A stretch of DNA of 64,000 nucleotides from Streptomyces cavernae (GCF_004023625.1 NZ_RPDJ01000002.1:310001-374000), one strand, 5' to 3'; counted from the first letter of the stretch, positions 44,425 through 54,535 are shown. Notes: a model not told the origin generated them from the letters alone. Translations and numbers: made by a program.

Positions 44425-45362
44425 GTCCCCCAGCAACGCTCGACGACGCAGCGGCACCCGCTCAGAGCGGCCAGGCCAGCCCATGGGGGCCCCGGTCAGC
44501 CGGCGCAGTATCACCGCGGTCATCGCCCAGTACACCCGCGACTCCGAACTGCGTGGTAGGTGCTCGTAGTCGCGCACAAGCCTGCGGTGCAGCATCAAGA
44601 TCCCGTAGGCGCGCTCCACGATCCACCGTTTGGGGATCGGCACGAACCCGGTCCGGTCCGGGTTGGCTGGACGATCTCCACCTCGATGCCCACCGCCTGG
44701 CCGTGCGCGGCGACGGCGTTCTTGAAGCCCTGGTCGACCAGGGCCTTCTCCACGGTGTCGGTGTCAGCGGCGACCCTGTCCAGCAGCGCGATGCCTGCGG
44801 CGTTGTCGTGCGCGGACGCGGCGAGCACCACCACCGCGATCACCAGGCCCAACACGTCAACAGCCAGGCCGCGCTTGCGGCCCGGTATTTTTTGCCGCGT
44901 CACACCCCGTCGACTGCGCGGGCACCCGGCCGCGGCGTGCACGCGCTGGGTGTCGAGCACGACCAGGCTCGGGTCCGCCTTCCGCCGCGCCTTCTCCCGC
45001 ACCTGCCAGCGCAGCAGGTCGTGGATGGTCTGGTCGGTGCCGTCGTCGCGCCACTTGGAGAAGTAGTACATCACCGCGCCGCGCGGCGGCAGATCGTGCG
45101 GGAGCAGGTCCCACTGGCAGCCGGTGCGGCCCTGGTAGAGGAGCGCGTTGACGATCTCCCGCATCTCGTACCGGCCCTGGTGGCCGCTGATCGAGGGGTG
45201 TGCGGCCTTCCATGCGGTGATCACCGACTTGATCAGCGCCCACTGCCCGTCGGACAGGTCCGTCTTGCAGGGCTTGCGCTCACTCACGGGTGTCCAGCCC
45301 AGCACGCCCGAGCCCGCCGACCGGCTGAGATGCCGCAGTCCCACACGTTCAGGCGACGACAA
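44425..45362 (-). mobile_element. IS5-family element with frameshifted transposase
   Basis: The first frame starts near 45362 (likely true start VSERKPCKTDLSDGQWALI) and gives GRYEMREIVNALLYQGRTGCQWDLLPHDLPP, VVLDTQRVHAAAGCP and DVLGLVIAVVVLAASAHDNAAGIALLD. The last third (GFVPIPKRWIVERAYGILMLHRRLVRDYEHLPRSSESRVYWAMTAVILRRLTG) is in another frame; the shift is near 44650. IS5 transposases are sometimes made by programmed frameshifting, but no slippery run is obvious, so damage is more likely. Terminal inverted repeats were not found; GGTCCCCCAGCAACGCTC near 44425 and GGTCCCCAGCGACGCTC near 45411 are direct repeats. Confidence 0.82.
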
Positions 45363-45496
45363 ATCACCTACCGGATCTCATACCGCCCTCTTAGGTATCC
45401 GTAAGAGCGCGGTCCCCAGCGACGCTCTAATCCTGGCCTCAGGTTGATCGGGGACAATGAGCGGCAAAAACATCGACTGGAAGGGGGCGGGCCGGC

Positions 45497-46189
45497 GTGC
45501 GGATCATGATCGCGGATGATGAAGCGGCCATCCGTGAGTCGCTGGAGCGGGTGCTCCAGGTCGAGGGTTACGACACCAGCACCGTCGCCAACGGTCTCGC
45601 CGTGCTCGACGGGGTCGGTGGGGCCGACGGTGACACGCTGGATCTGCTGATCCTCGACGTGATGATGCCCCGCCTCGGCGGGTTGGAGACCTGCCGGCGG
45701 TTGCGGGCCGCGGGTCGGGATCTGCCGGTGCTGATGCTGACCGCCCGTGACCAGGTCTCCGACCGGGTCACGGGGCTGGACGCGGGCGCCGACGACTACC
45801 TGCCCAAGCCGTTCGCCACCGAGGAGTTACTGGCCCGGGTGCGGGCCCTGCTACGCCGGCGCACGCCGACCGACGGGGAGTCGCAAATCCTGTCGTTCGC
45901 CGACGTCCGGCTCGATCCCGACAGGTTCGAGGCGTGGCGGGGCGGGCGGCCGCTGCGCCTGACCCGGACCGAGTTCTCCCTCCTGCAGGTCCTCATGAGC
46001 AACGCGACCCGGGTCTTGACCCGCGACGCGCTGTTCGAGGCGATCTGGGGCTTCGACATGAGCGCCACCGCCAACAACCTCCAGGTGTACGTGAGCTACC
46101 TGCGCCGCAAGATGGAGGCCGAGGGTGAGCCGCGATTGATCTACACGCTGCGCGGCCTGGGTTACGTGCTGCGGGAGACTCCTCCGTGA
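45497..46189 (+). CDS. OmpR-type response regulator
   Basis: A 230-residue two-component regulator. The receiver domain has D7/D8, the phosphorylation site D54 ([13 protein letters not shown]), T82 and K104 (YLPKPF). A winged helix-turn-helix DNA-binding domain follows from residue 130, with [32 protein letters not shown] and [24 protein letters not shown]. The GTG start has a G-rich site upstream. Codon 111 is TTA, placing its synthesis under bldA. Its stop overlaps the kinase start (GTGA). The convergent MMPL exporter is a likely target. Confidence 0.94.
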   Translation: MRIMIADDEAAIRESLERVLQVEGYDTSTVANGLAVLDGVGGADGDTLDLLILDVMMPRLGGLETCRRLRAAGRDLPVLMLTARDQVSDRVTGLDAGADDYLPKPFATEELLARVRALLRRRTPTDGESQILSFADVRLDPDRFEAWRGGRPLRLTRTEFSLLQVLMSNATRVLTRDALFEAIWGFDMSATANNLQVYVSYLRRKMEAEGEPRLIYTLRGLGYVLRETPP

Positions 46190-47637
46190 GCAGGCCCGCC
46201 GGCCGGGAAACGCGCCGGCTGACCCGATGGTGGCGCCGGCGGTCCCTGCGGACCAGGCTGACGGTGATCGCGGCGACGGCCATCGCGGTCAGCGTGTTCG
46301 TGGCCTTCCAGGTGGCCAGCGAACTACTGGGCTGGGAGCTGCGGGACACCGCCGAGAATCAGCTACGCGCCGACTCCCGCGTCCTGGCGACAAACGCGCA
46401 GCGCGCCGGTCTGGCGCAGGTCCAGCTACCGCCGTATCCCGGATCCGGTCGGCTGGTGCGGGTCATCCTGCCAGACGGCTCGACCCGGACGCCGGTCGGC
46501 CAACCCGCGCTGCCCCCCGTCAGCGAGCACGCCGGGCGCGTGGCGCAGGGCGCGTCGGCCGGCCTGATGGAGTCCAACGACAGCGACGAGGACGGCTACC
46601 TCATCTACACGCTGCGGGCAGGCGACGGCGCGGTCCAGGTGGCCCAGGTCGCCGACGACAGCCCGATCAACCAGTTCGGATTTGGCATGCTGCTGATCGG
46701 GCTGCTCTGCGTGGTCGGCGGCGCCCTTGTCGGGCGGACCGTGGCGCGGACCGGGCTGGCACCGATCGACCGGCTCACCGCCGCCGCGGTACGTGTCGCG
46801 CACACCCGGGATCTCGACGCCGACATCCCGGATGAGGGCGGCGGGGAGATCCGGCGGCTGATCCAGTCGATCAACGACATGCTCGCCGCACTCCGGGACT
46901 CCCGGCGGGCCCAGCGACTGCTTGCCGAGGACGCCGCCCACGAGCTCAAGACCCCGCTCACCAGCCTGCGCCTCAACGTCGAGCTGCTGATCCGGCTCGA
47001 TCGGCGCGGCACCCTGGACAGCGCACTGCCCGCGGAGAGCCGGACCCGGCTGCTCAACGATCTCGGCGCCCAGGTGGCCGAGTTGAGCACCCTTGCCGCC
47101 GAGCTGACCGACTTGGCGCGCGGTGACGTCAGTGACGAGAACACCGAGCTGCTCGACCTCGCCGATGTGGTGGCGGCCGCCGCGACCCGGGCACGTTCCC
47201 GCGTGCCCGACATCGAGGTCGCGCTCGACGTGACCTCCGTGTGGGTGAGCGGGCGTCCCGCCGCGCTCGAGCGGGCGGTGCTCAACCTCATCGACAACGC
47301 CGGCAAGTGGTCCCCCGCGGACCAGCCGGTCCAGGTCCGGCTCCGTGCCGAGAGCGCGTCGGCGGTGCTCGAGGTCGACGACGCCGGGCCGGGCATCGAC
47401 GCCGCCGACGTACCGCGGGTGTTCGACCGGTTCTACCGTGCCGACAGCGCCCGGGCGTTGCCGGGATCCGGTCTGGGGCTGTCGATCGTGCAGCGGGTCG
47501 TCGACGCCCACGGCGGCCGGGCCATCGTCGCCCGCTCCGCACGCGGTGGCGCGCTGCTTCGGGTCGACCTTCCGGCCGCGGCCCCACCCGCCCCGAGCGC
47601 GCGGCTCACCGCCGGGGATGACACCGCGGTGCACTGA
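46186..47637 (+). CDS. Membrane sensor histidine kinase
   Basis: A 483-residue kinase. One membrane helix lies at about 26-48, an extracytoplasmic sensor at about 49-160, a second helix at about 166-186, then HAMP, HisKA with H252 in [15 protein letters not shown], and the ATPase domain with N box [12 protein letters not shown]1 DAGPGID and G2 GSGLGLSIV. The GTG start overlaps the regulator's stop by four bases. The signal is not evident; envelope stress or an MMPL substrate would fit the context. Its 3' end is tandemly duplicated in the following DNA. Confidence 0.94.
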   Translation: MSRPAGRETRRLTRWWRRRSLRTRLTVIAATAIAVSVFVAFQVASELLGWELRDTAENQLRADSRVLATNAQRAGLAQVQLPPYPGSGRLVRVILPDGSTRTPVGQPALPPVSEHAGRVAQGASAGLMESNDSDEDGYLIYTLRAGDGAVQVAQVADDSPINQFGFGMLLIGLLCVVGGALVGRTVARTGLAPIDRLTAAAVRVAHTRDLDADIPDEGGGEIRRLIQSINDMLAALRDSRRAQRLLAEDAAHELKTPLTSLRLNVELLIRLDRRGTLDSALPAESRTRLLNDLGAQVAELSTLAAELTDLARGDVSDENTELLDLADVVAAAATRARSRVPDIEVALDVTSVWVSGRPAALERAVLNLIDNAGKWSPADQPVQVRLRAESASAVLEVDDAGPGIDAADVPRVFDRFYRADSARALPGSGLGLSIVQRVVDAHGGRAIVARSARGGALLRVDLPAAAPPAPSARLTAGDDTAVH

Positions 47638-47785
47638 CCCGCCCCGGCGGCGCGGCGCAGGACAAGGGACGGCGGCCCTCGGGCATGGCCCCCGCGCGGC
47701 TCACCGTCGGGGCAGGACACCGCGGTGCGCCGACCCCAGCCCCGGCCGCACGGCGCAGGACCAAAGGGCGGCGGCCGTCGCGCCC
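47601..47785 (+). repeat. Two imperfect 95-bp tandem units at the kinase 3' end
   Basis: The unit beginning GCGGCTCACC and running through GACACCGCGGTGC, GACC, GGCGCAGGAC and GGCGGCC occurs at 47601-47690 and again from 47696. The first unit contains the last 12 kinase codons and its TGA; the second is non-coding. A simple tandem duplication explains it, with drift since. Confidence 0.75.
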
Positions 47786-47790
47786 ATGAA

Positions 47791-47828
47791 GAGATCCGGG
47801 GCGGGCCTGGGTCCCCGTCCCGGATCTC
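47791..47828. terminator. Bidirectional terminator between convergent kinase and MMPL genes
   Basis: GAGATCCGGG and CCCGGATCTC form a perfect 10-bp stem with an 18-base loop that can itself pair. It stands 17 bases from the MMPL stop and about 150 from the kinase stop, and would serve both strands. Confidence 0.75.
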
Positions 47829-47844
47829 GTCCGTGCCGCCGCGC

Positions 47845-49992
47845 TCACCGTTGCAGCGCGGGCTCCTCGTCGTCGGCGAGCGGCTGTTGACCGTCCGGCA
47901 GCTCCGCCGCTGGACGGGACAGCCGGCTCGGCCACCACATCCGCCGGCCGATCAGCAAGGTGAGGGCGGGCACCAGGACCGACCGCACCAGCAGGGCGTC
48001 GAGCAGCACGCCGAAGGCCACCAGGAACCCGACCTCGATCAGCATCACCAGCGGAAGTGTGACGAGGACCGCGAACGTGGCCGCCAGGACCAGGCCTGCC
48101 GAGGTGATGACGCCACCGGTGGCCGAGAGGGCTTTGAGCATGCCCTCTCTGGTGCCGAGACGCACGGTCTCCTCCCGGGCCCGGCTGGCCAGGAAGATGT
48201 TGTAGTCGACGCCGAGCGCCACCAGGAACAGGAATGCCAGCAGCGGCACCGAATTGTCGACACCCTTGAACCCGAGGATCGTGTCGAAGACGAACACGCT
48301 GCCGCCGAAGGCTGCGGCGAATGAGACGATCACGGTGGCCATCAGGACCAGCGGGGCCAGGATCGCGCGCAGCAGCAGCCCGAGGACGATCAGGACGACC
48401 GCGAGCACCAGCGGGATCACCAGCTTCTCGTCGCGCTTGGTGGTCACCTCGGTGTCGAGGTTCTCCGCACTCGGCCCGCCGACGATCGCCTCCGCCCCGC
48501 TCACCGCGTGCACGGCGGTGCGCACCCGCTTGATCGTGTCGTACTCTGCGACGGTGTCCGGCGCGTCCTTCGGGAACACGGAGATGTTGGCCCAGCCACC
48601 GCTGGTCTGCTCCGGGATGGCCAGGGCCACACCGCGAGTGTCCTTGACGATGTCGAGCACCCGCTCCTGGTGCGCCGGCCGCGTGAAGATCGTCATCGGC
48701 TGGCCGCCGAGCTCCGGGAAGTGCTGGCGGAGAACGGTGAAGCCGGTGACCGACTCAGGCGCGGACAGGAACTGGTCCTGCTCCCGCAGGGCGCCGGTGT
48801 TGCCCGCCAGCCCGATGGCGAGCACGCCGAGGACTCCGAGCGAGCCGAGCGTCGCCACCCACCGGCGGCGGCTGATGGCGGTGCCGAGCCGTCCCCACAG
48901 CCCCGGCTTCTCCTCCACGGCCGTGCTGAACCGCGGGATGGCCGGCCAGAAGATCCGCCTGCCGAGCACCACGAGCACCGCCGGGAACAGCGTCAGCATG
49001 GCCACCAGCGCGCACAGGATGCCGGCCGCACCGATCGGGCCCAACCCGCTGGTGCTGTTCAGGTCCGCGACGAGCAGGCAGAGCAGGCCGGCGACCACGG
49101 TGGCCGCGGACGCGACGATGGCCGGCGCCGCGCCGCGTAGCGCGTGGACCATCGCGACCCGGACGTTCTCATGCTGGTGCAGTGCCTCCCGATATCGAGC
49201 GATGAGCAACAGCGCGTAGTCCGTGCCGACGCCGAATACCAGGATCGTCAGCAGCGCCGAGTTCTGGTCGTTGACCACGATGCCGAAGCCCTTGACGAGC
49301 AGGTAGACGGTCCCCATCGAGGTCAGTGCGGCCGCGCCAACGGCCACCAGCGGGATGATCCACAACACCGGGCTGCGGTAGGTGAGGATGAGCAGGAGCG
49401 TGACGACGACGATGGTGGTGAGGAGGACCTGCACGTCGATGCCGTCGAAGACGGCATCCATGTCGCCGTCGATCGCGCCCGGGCCGGTCACGTCGAGTTC
49501 CAGGCCGGAGGGGCGGTCCTCCGCGGCGTCACGCAACGGGCCGACGATGTCCTCCGGTGCGCCGTAGGCCGTGCTCACCTCGAGGGTGAACATCATCGCC
49601 TTGCGGTCGGTGGAGGGGCTTGTCGGTGAGCCCTCGTCGTCCTCGCCGGCCGCCGTCGCCTTCGGCGGGTACCGCTTGGCAAGGGTGTTGTAGTGGCGCT
49701 CGACCGTCGCGCGGTCGGCGTCGGTCATGCCGCCGGCGCGGTGGTACACGAAGACGAACGTGTTGTTGTCACCGCCGGGGAGACTGTCGTCCAGCACCGC
49801 CACCTTGGTGGACTCGGCACTGGCCGGCAGGGTGTCTACGGCGCTGTCGGTGGTGACCGAGCTCAACTTTCCGCTCAGCGGGACCATGCCCGCCGCCAGC
49901 ACCAGCCACAAGCCAATCACTAACCACGGCACCCACCGGCCTGCCAACCGACCGGCCGGCGCTTCCCCGGACGGCGCTGCGTTGACTGCCAT
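47845..49992 (-). CDS. MMPL/RND-type transporter
   Basis: A 715-residue membrane protein with about 12 helices and two large external loops, arranged as two repeats in the MMPL way. Motifs include LTYRSPVLWIIPLVAVG, FGVGTDYALLLIARYREALHQHE and, in the second half, LVALGVDYNIFLASRAREE, with the conserved GxDY/xxx D-Y pair of the proton relay. It probably exports lipids, antibiotics or other hydrophobic compounds. The ATG at 49992 has AGGAGG six bases upstream; an ATG at 50019 is the alternative. Codon 24 is TTA. It converges on the two-component system, likely its regulator. Confidence 0.93.
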   Translation of the reverse strand: MAVNAAPSGEAPAGRLAGRWVPWLVIGLWLVLAAGMVPLSGKLSSVTTDSAVDTLPASAESTKVAVLDDSLPGGDNNTFVFVYHRAGGMTDADRATVERHYNTLAKRYPPKATAAGEDDEGSPTSPSTDRKAMMFTLEVSTAYGAPEDIVGPLRDAAEDRPSGLELDVTGPGAIDGDMDAVFDGIDVQVLLTTIVVVTLLLILTYRSPVLWIIPLVAVGAAALTSMGTVYLLVKGFGIVVNDQNSALLTILVFGVGTDYALLLIARYREALHQHENVRVAMVHALRGAAPAIVASAATVVAGLLCLLVADLNSTSGLGPIGAAGILCALVAMLTLFPAVLVVLGRRIFWPAIPRFSTAVEEKPGLWGRLGTAISRRRWVATLGSLGVLGVLAIGLAGNTGALREQDQFLSAPESVTGFTVLRQHFPELGGQPMTIFTRPAHQERVLDIVKDTRGVALAIPEQTSGGWANISVFPKDAPDTVAEYDTIKRVRTAVHAVSGAEAIVGGPSAENLDTEVTTKRDEKLVIPLVLAVVLIVLGLLLRAILAPLVLMATVIVSFAAAFGGSVFVFDTILGFKGVDNSVPLLAFLFLVALGVDYNIFLASRAREETVRLGTREGMLKALSATGGVITSAGLVLAATFAVLVTLPLVMLIEVGFLVAFGVLLDALLVRSVLVPALTLLIGRRMWWPSRLSRPAAELPDGQQPLADDEEPALQR

Positions 49993-50078
49993 CACTAGCC
50001 TCCTACATACGGGTTGCATCGCTTATCTGGATGCCTAGTTCCTACTGAGCGAACCTGAGACGACTGTTAATACGGTGC

Positions 50079-50495
50079 TCAGGCCGGTTGGCCGAACCAT
50101 GTGCCCAGCGCACGCACCAGCGTGGTGGCGTCGAGGTCCTGCCCGGCAGGCAAGGCCCAGGCGACACAGCCGTCGGGCCGGATGAGCAACGCGTCGACGT
50201 CCACCCGGCCCGTGCGGGCGGTGACGGTGTTGACCCGTCCGGTCCACGCGGCCGCGGCGTCGCGGACCTCCGCGCGGTCGACGAGGTCGAGCAGGAGCCC
50301 ACGACCCTCACGCAGCAGGTCCGCCGACCGGGTCACCGCGGTGACGACGTCCGGGTCGGGCCGCTCCAGCGTCAACTTCATGTCCGGGCACAGGGTGCCG
50401 ACGAGCCGGTGGTCGTCGCCCAGGTCATACCGGACGTCCATGCCGGCGAGCATGTCGGCGACGTACCGGTGGGCGTCGCCGAGGTCCATCAGGTC
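50079..50495 (-). pseudogene. FAD-dependent aromatic monooxygenase, C-terminal fragment
   Basis: About 135 codons read LGDAHRYVADMLAGMDVRYDLGDDHRLVGTLCPDMKL, LREGRGLLLDL and VDALLIRPDGCVAWALPAGQDLDATTLVRALGTWFG. This is the thioredoxin-like C-terminal domain of class A FAD hydroxylases such as those acting on polyketides. The FAD-binding N-terminal 350 residues are missing. The fragment's 5' end abuts the 5'-truncated SDR on the other strand. Confidence 0.82.
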
Positions 50496-51148
50496 GGAGC
50501 CGTCGAGGCGATGGGCGACGCCCTGGCCGGCTCCGGCACCGGCAAGCCGCTCGTCATCGCCTCGGGCACGCTGATGCTCGCGCTCGGCGGCATCAGCGGA
50601 CGGGCCGGCACCGAGGCCGACTTCGTACCGTCCGGGCCGCGGATCGACACCGAGAACGCAGTGATCGCGATGGCCGAGCGCGGCGTGCGCTCCTCGGCCG
50701 TGCGGCTGCCTCCGCTGGTGCACAGCGACCTCGACCATCACGGCTTCACCCCCGCGCTGATCGGCTTCGCCCGCGCCAAGGGCTACTCCGGCTACCCCGG
50801 CGACGGTGCCAACCGCTGGCCGGCCGGCCACACCCTCGACGCCGCCCGCCTGTTCCGCCTCGCGCTGGAGAAGGCCCCCGCAGGTTCCCGCCTGCACGCC
50901 GTCGGCGACGAGGGCATCCCGCTGCGCGAGATCGCCGCGGCCATCGCGCGCAACCTCGACGTCCCCACCAAGTCCGTCCCCGCCGAGGAAGTGCCCGACT
51001 ACTTCCAGTTCCTCGCCACCTTCATAGGCCTCGACAACCTCACCTCCAGCGCCCGCACCCGTGAGCTCCTCGGCTGGGAGCCGGCCCACCCCGGCCTATC
51101 GCCGACACCGACGCAGGCCACTACTTCGCCCGACTTGTATGGGGGTAG
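50496..51148 (+). pseudogene. SDR/epimerase-type oxidoreductase, 5' truncated and frameshifted
   Basis: From AVEAMGDALAGSG onward it matches the SDR at 20.2 kb: GKPLVIASGTLM, RGVRSSAVRLPPLVH, FARAKGYSGYPGDGANRWPAGHTLDAARLFRLALEKAPAGSRLHAVGDEGIPLREIA. The Rossmann N-terminus is missing. Near 51100 one base is lost, so the expected ending IADTDAGHYFAR is in another frame, stopping at 51148. Both the 5' loss and the frameshift make it non-functional. Confidence 0.85.
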
Positions 51149-51271
51149 CGGTGTTCGTGATCCCGGGTTCTGCCGCTGACCGGGTTCGTCGGCGGTGAGC
51201 GGCAGGCGAGATCAGCGATGCCGCCGAGTTGCACGGAGAGGTGTCGTGCGTCCGGACTGCCGGGATGGGAC

Positions 51272-51916
51272 CTACAGCCGCGCGGCGTTGCCGCGGAGCC
51301 CGAGCCTTGTGATCGTGCGGCGGAGTGCGGTGCGGATCGCCTGCGTCGTCGACGGGTCGAGCGGTGTGGCGAGGTGGTCGATCTCCAGACCCGCGATGAC
51401 CGAGAGAATGATCTCTGAGTCCGTCTCGGGATCGTCCGAGCCGAGCCGGCTCGCGACGTGGCTGACCTGGATCTGCAGCGCCTGGCGCCACGCCCGCGAG
51501 ACGCGCGCGAGATCCGGCCTGCGGGTTGACTCGATCAGGAACTCGTACTCCGCGACCAGGCTCGTGCGTGCCTCGGTCAGACCGTGGTGGATGAACGCCG
51601 TGAGGTGCTCGGCGATGTCGTCGGCATGGTCGCCGTTCTCGACACCCGCGAAGGCGGCGAGGACCCGGTCCGCCTCCCGGCGCGTGTGCAACTCGAACGC
51701 CTCAAGGATCAGATCGTCCTTGGTCTTGAAGTAGTACCCGAGAGCTCCGAGCGGCAGCCCCGCTTCCGCCGCGATGGCACGCATGGAGAGCCCGGCGAGT
51801 CCCTTGTCCCCGATGACCCGCAGGGCTGCTTCGAGGATGGCCGCTTTGCGGACCCCGCCGCGCTCGGTCAGGGCGGGGGTGTCTCGTTGCTGGGCGGATT
51901 CGCCGGGCCGGCTCAT
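51272..51916 (-). CDS. TetR-family transcriptional regulator
   Basis: A 214-residue regulator. The HTH is RKAAILEAALRVIGDKGLAGLSMRAIAAEAGLPLGALGYYFKTKDDLI; the ligand domain includes VENGDHADDIAEHLTAFIHHGLTEARTSLVAEYEFLIES. I chose the ATG at 51916, the first with an AAGGA-type site; the longer frame upstream has no homology. It is divergent from the SDR-amidase-permease operon across 311 bp and should control it. Related regulators of purine, pyrimidine or amine breakdown are arranged this way. Confidence 0.9.
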   Translation of the reverse strand: MSRPGESAQQRDTPALTERGGVRKAAILEAALRVIGDKGLAGLSMRAIAAEAGLPLGALGYYFKTKDDLILEAFELHTRREADRVLAAFAGVENGDHADDIAEHLTAFIHHGLTEARTSLVAEYEFLIESTRRPDLARVSRAWRQALQIQVSHVASRLGSDDPETDSEIILSVIAGLEIDHLATPLDPSTTQAIRTALRRTITRLGLRGNAARL

Positions 51917-52050
51917 GTCTGTCGTCGTCCTTCTCGCCTGTGGGTGACCGCCGGGCGTCGCCCGACGGCAATGGCCGCACGGTAGCAATCGGGGGCAACC
52001 TGCCTGCGTGGTGCGCCGCGGCATCCTGTCGCTTCACCGGTTGAACTGGA

Positions 52051-52179
52051 ACGAACGTACCACTCGGATCAAGAAAAGTCGGCGGTTCAGCTCGGGTCCG
52101 TGATGGGTCTATCCCCTTGCAATGCAGGTGAACTGACCATTGCCGTGCGGTCTTGCTTCCCTTACTGTGACGAACGTTC
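52051..52179. promoter_or_regulatory. Candidate operator pair in the TetR/SDR gap
   Basis: The octamer ACGAACGT occurs at 52051-52058 and 52170-52177; at the second site it is part of the palindrome GAACGTTC (52172-52179), flanked by GAC and AAC. TTGAAC beside the first site and TTCAAC beside the second add to the likeness. These may be TetR-binding sites for the two divergent promoters. The stretch 51917-52227 has no gene. Confidence 0.4.
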
Positions 52180-52227
52180 AACTCAGTTACGCCATGAGGC
52201 GTCCAGGGATTCGAGGGTGGGCACCAC

Positions 52228-53040
52228 ATGAACCCGACCAACGCCGACGGCCGGCCCGTCGCGATCATCACCGGGGTCGGCAGTGCATCCGGCATCGGTT
52301 TCGCCTGCGCCAAACGATTGGCCGACGACTACTCGCTGCTGATCACCTCGACCACCGGGCGGATTCACGAGCGGGTGGCCGAGCTGGCGGGGAGCTGCCC
52401 CGTCCGTGGGGTCGCAGGCGATCTCACCGATCCCCGGTTCGCCGAGTCGGTGGTGGCTGAGGCGCTGGATGCCTTCGGCCGGATCGACGTTCTCGTCAAC
52501 AACGCCGGCATGGTCTCGGTGGCCGAGCCCGAAGATCCGTCCAGCCTCGCGACGGCCTCCGACGGGCAGTGGCGTTCGGCGCTCTCACGAAACCTCGACA
52601 CCACCTTCTACATGACCCGCGCCGCGCTCCGGCCGATGCTCGACCGCCGGTACGGCCGGGTGGTGAACATGTCGTCGCTCTCGGGTCCGGTGATGGCCTA
52701 CAAGGGCGACGTCGCCTATCACGCGGCCAAGGCCGGCCTGATCGGTCTCACCCGCTCGACAGCCATGGACACGGCTTCGCGGGGGATCACGGTCAACGCC
52801 GTCGCACCTGGCTGGATCGCGACCGGGGGACTCGACGAGCACGTCGACGCCCTCGGGGCGGCAACGCCGGTCGGTCGTGCCGGGCGTCCCGATGAGGTGG
52901 CCGCACTGGTGGCGTTCCTGGCCTCGCCGGAGTCGTCCTACGTCACGGGACAACTGTTCGTGGTGGACGGCGGCAACTCCATCCAGGAGGAGCGCGGGCT
53001 GAGCCCGGCAGGCGGTCCCCTGACGCTGTTCGCGCAGTAG
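52228..53040 (+). CDS. Classical short-chain dehydrogenase/reductase
   Basis: An NAD(P)-dependent oxidoreductase of 270 residues, FabG-like. The cofactor motif is [10 protein letters not shown], followed by LVNNAGM, the catalytic serine in [14 protein letters not shown], and PGWIATG. It ends with [12 protein letters not shown], the usual C-terminal feature. It heads an operon with an amidase (61 bp on) and an NCS1 transporter. An oxidised amide, imide or amino alcohol would fit the set, but the substrate is not known. Confidence 0.93.
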   Translation: MNPTNADGRPVAIITGVGSASGIGFACAKRLADDYSLLITSTTGRIHERVAELAGSCPVRGVAGDLTDPRFAESVVAEALDAFGRIDVLVNNAGMVSVAEPEDPSSLATASDGQWRSALSRNLDTTFYMTRAALRPMLDRRYGRVVNMSSLSGPVMAYKGDVAYHAAKAGLIGLTRSTAMDTASRGITVNAVAPGWIATGGLDEHVDALGAATPVGRAGRPDEVAALVAFLASPESSYVTGQLFVVDGGNSIQEERGLSPAGGPLTLFAQ

Positions 53041-53101
53041 CCAACTATTCGCACATTTTGCCTAGTTCGCCCGTGCTGCCCATCGCCAAGAGGAGCGAAG
53101 G

Positions 53102-54535
53102 ATGGACCTGAACTATCTGTCGGCCGACGAGATGCTGGGGGCGTTTCGGCGGCGCGAGCTGTCCCCGGTGGAAGTCCTGGACTCCCTGATCGAACGGGTC
53201 GCCAAGACCAGCGAGGTCAACGCGGTCGCCGAGGAGATGTTCGACGAGGCCCACGATGTCGCGCGGGCTGCCGAGGCCAGGTACGCGGGGAAGGGCCCGG
53301 CGCCCCGGGCGCTCGAAGGCGTCCCGGTCGCGGTGAAGGAGGAGATGCCGATCGCCGGCAGGTCCCATCGCTTCGGCTCCCTGCTGACCGAAGGCAACGT
53401 CGCGACGCAGACGCAGCCGATGGTCCAGCGACTGATCGACGCCGGTGCGGTCCTGCACCTGCGGACCACGACGCCGGAGTTCTCGATCGCCGTGACCACC
53501 CACTCCGAGCTGTGGGGCGTCACACGCAATCCATGGAACCTCGACTACAGCCCCGGCGGTTCGTCGGGCGGCTCGGGTGCGGCACTGGCTGCCGGACTCG
53601 CCCCACTGGCCACCGGCTCCGACATCGCGGGCTCCATCCGGGTTCCGTCGGCTCTGTGTGGCGTCGTCGGGTTCCGACCCCCCTACGGACGGGTGCCGTC
53701 GCTGCCGCCGCTCAGTCTCGACACCTACTGTCAGGACGGGCCGATGGCCCGCACGGTCACCGACTGTGCTCTCTTCCAGAACGTCATCGCCGGACCGGAC
53801 CCCGTCGACCACGTCTCGGTACCCGCTGCTCCACCGCTCCCGACGACCTTCGGATCGTGTGCGGGACTGAAGGTCGCGCTCGCGGTCACCATCGGTGACT
53901 TCCCCGTCGTTCCCGAGGCGGCGGCCAACGTCGAGCGATTTGCGAGCGCCCTGCGGGACGCCGGAGCCGAGGTGACCCCGGCCGAGATCCCGATCACCCG
54001 TCAGTCGATCATGGCCACCGCCATGGCGCACTACGGCCTCCTCCTCGGGCCGTCCCTATTGGAGTGGGCGCCGGCTGACCATCCGCGCTGGTCCCGGAAC
54101 GTCCTCGATGTCGTCGAGGCGTGCGGGGCAGCCCTGGAGAACATCGGCGCCCTGCGGATCGCGGAAGAGGAAGGCCGCATGCACGCCGTGCTCGCCGAGA
54201 TCCACCGCGACCACGACGCCATCATCTGCCCGACCATGGCCACCACCGGCTACCCGGCGGACGCCACGTCCGCGGAATCCGTCGAGCTCGCCGAGGGCGT
54301 GCGGTTCGCCAACATCGTGAGCCAGTGCCTGACCCAGCTCTTCAACATCGCGAGCCGCCATCCGGTCCTCAACGTGCCCTCGGGTCGCGCGGGCAACGGG
54401 GTGCCGACCGGCGTGCAGATCGTCGCCCGACCGTTCGACGATCTGACCGCGTTCCGCCTCGGGGCGGCCGCCGAAGCACGTCTCGGCCTCTGGAACGACC
54501 CGGACTGGCGGCCGAAGCTGGCGCACCATGGCTGA
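53102..54535 (+). CDS. Amidase-signature family hydrolase
   Basis: A 477-residue cytosolic amidase. The Ser-cisSer-Lys triad is visible: K79 in VAVKEEMP, the cis-serine in PGGSSGGSG (S154/S155) and the nucleophile S178 in SDIAGSIR. The C-terminal region NVPSGRAGNGVPTGVQIVARPFDD is also typical. It probably hydrolyses an amide brought in by the downstream transporter. The ribosome site is GAGCGAAGG. Its end overlaps the transporter's ATG by eight bases, so the two were coupled before the transporter was cut. Confidence 0.93.
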   Translation: MDLNYLSADEMLGAFRRRELSPVEVLDSLIERVAKTSEVNAVAEEMFDEAHDVARAAEARYAGKGPAPRALEGVPVAVKEEMPIAGRSHRFGSLLTEGNVATQTQPMVQRLIDAGAVLHLRTTTPEFSIAVTTHSELWGVTRNPWNLDYSPGGSSGGSGAALAAGLAPLATGSDIAGSIRVPSALCGVVGFRPPYGRVPSLPPLSLDTYCQDGPMARTVTDCALFQNVIAGPDPVDHVSVPAAPPLPTTFGSCAGLKVALAVTIGDFPVVPEAAANVERFASALRDAGAEVTPAEIPITRQSIMATAMAHYGLLLGPSLLEWAPADHPRWSRNVLDVVEACGAALENIGALRIAEEEGRMHAVLAEIHRDHDAIICPTMATTGYPADATSAESVELAEGVRFANIVSQCLTQLFNIASRHPVLNVPSGRAGNGVPTGVQIVARPFDDLTAFRLGAAAEARLGLWNDPDWRPKLAHHG

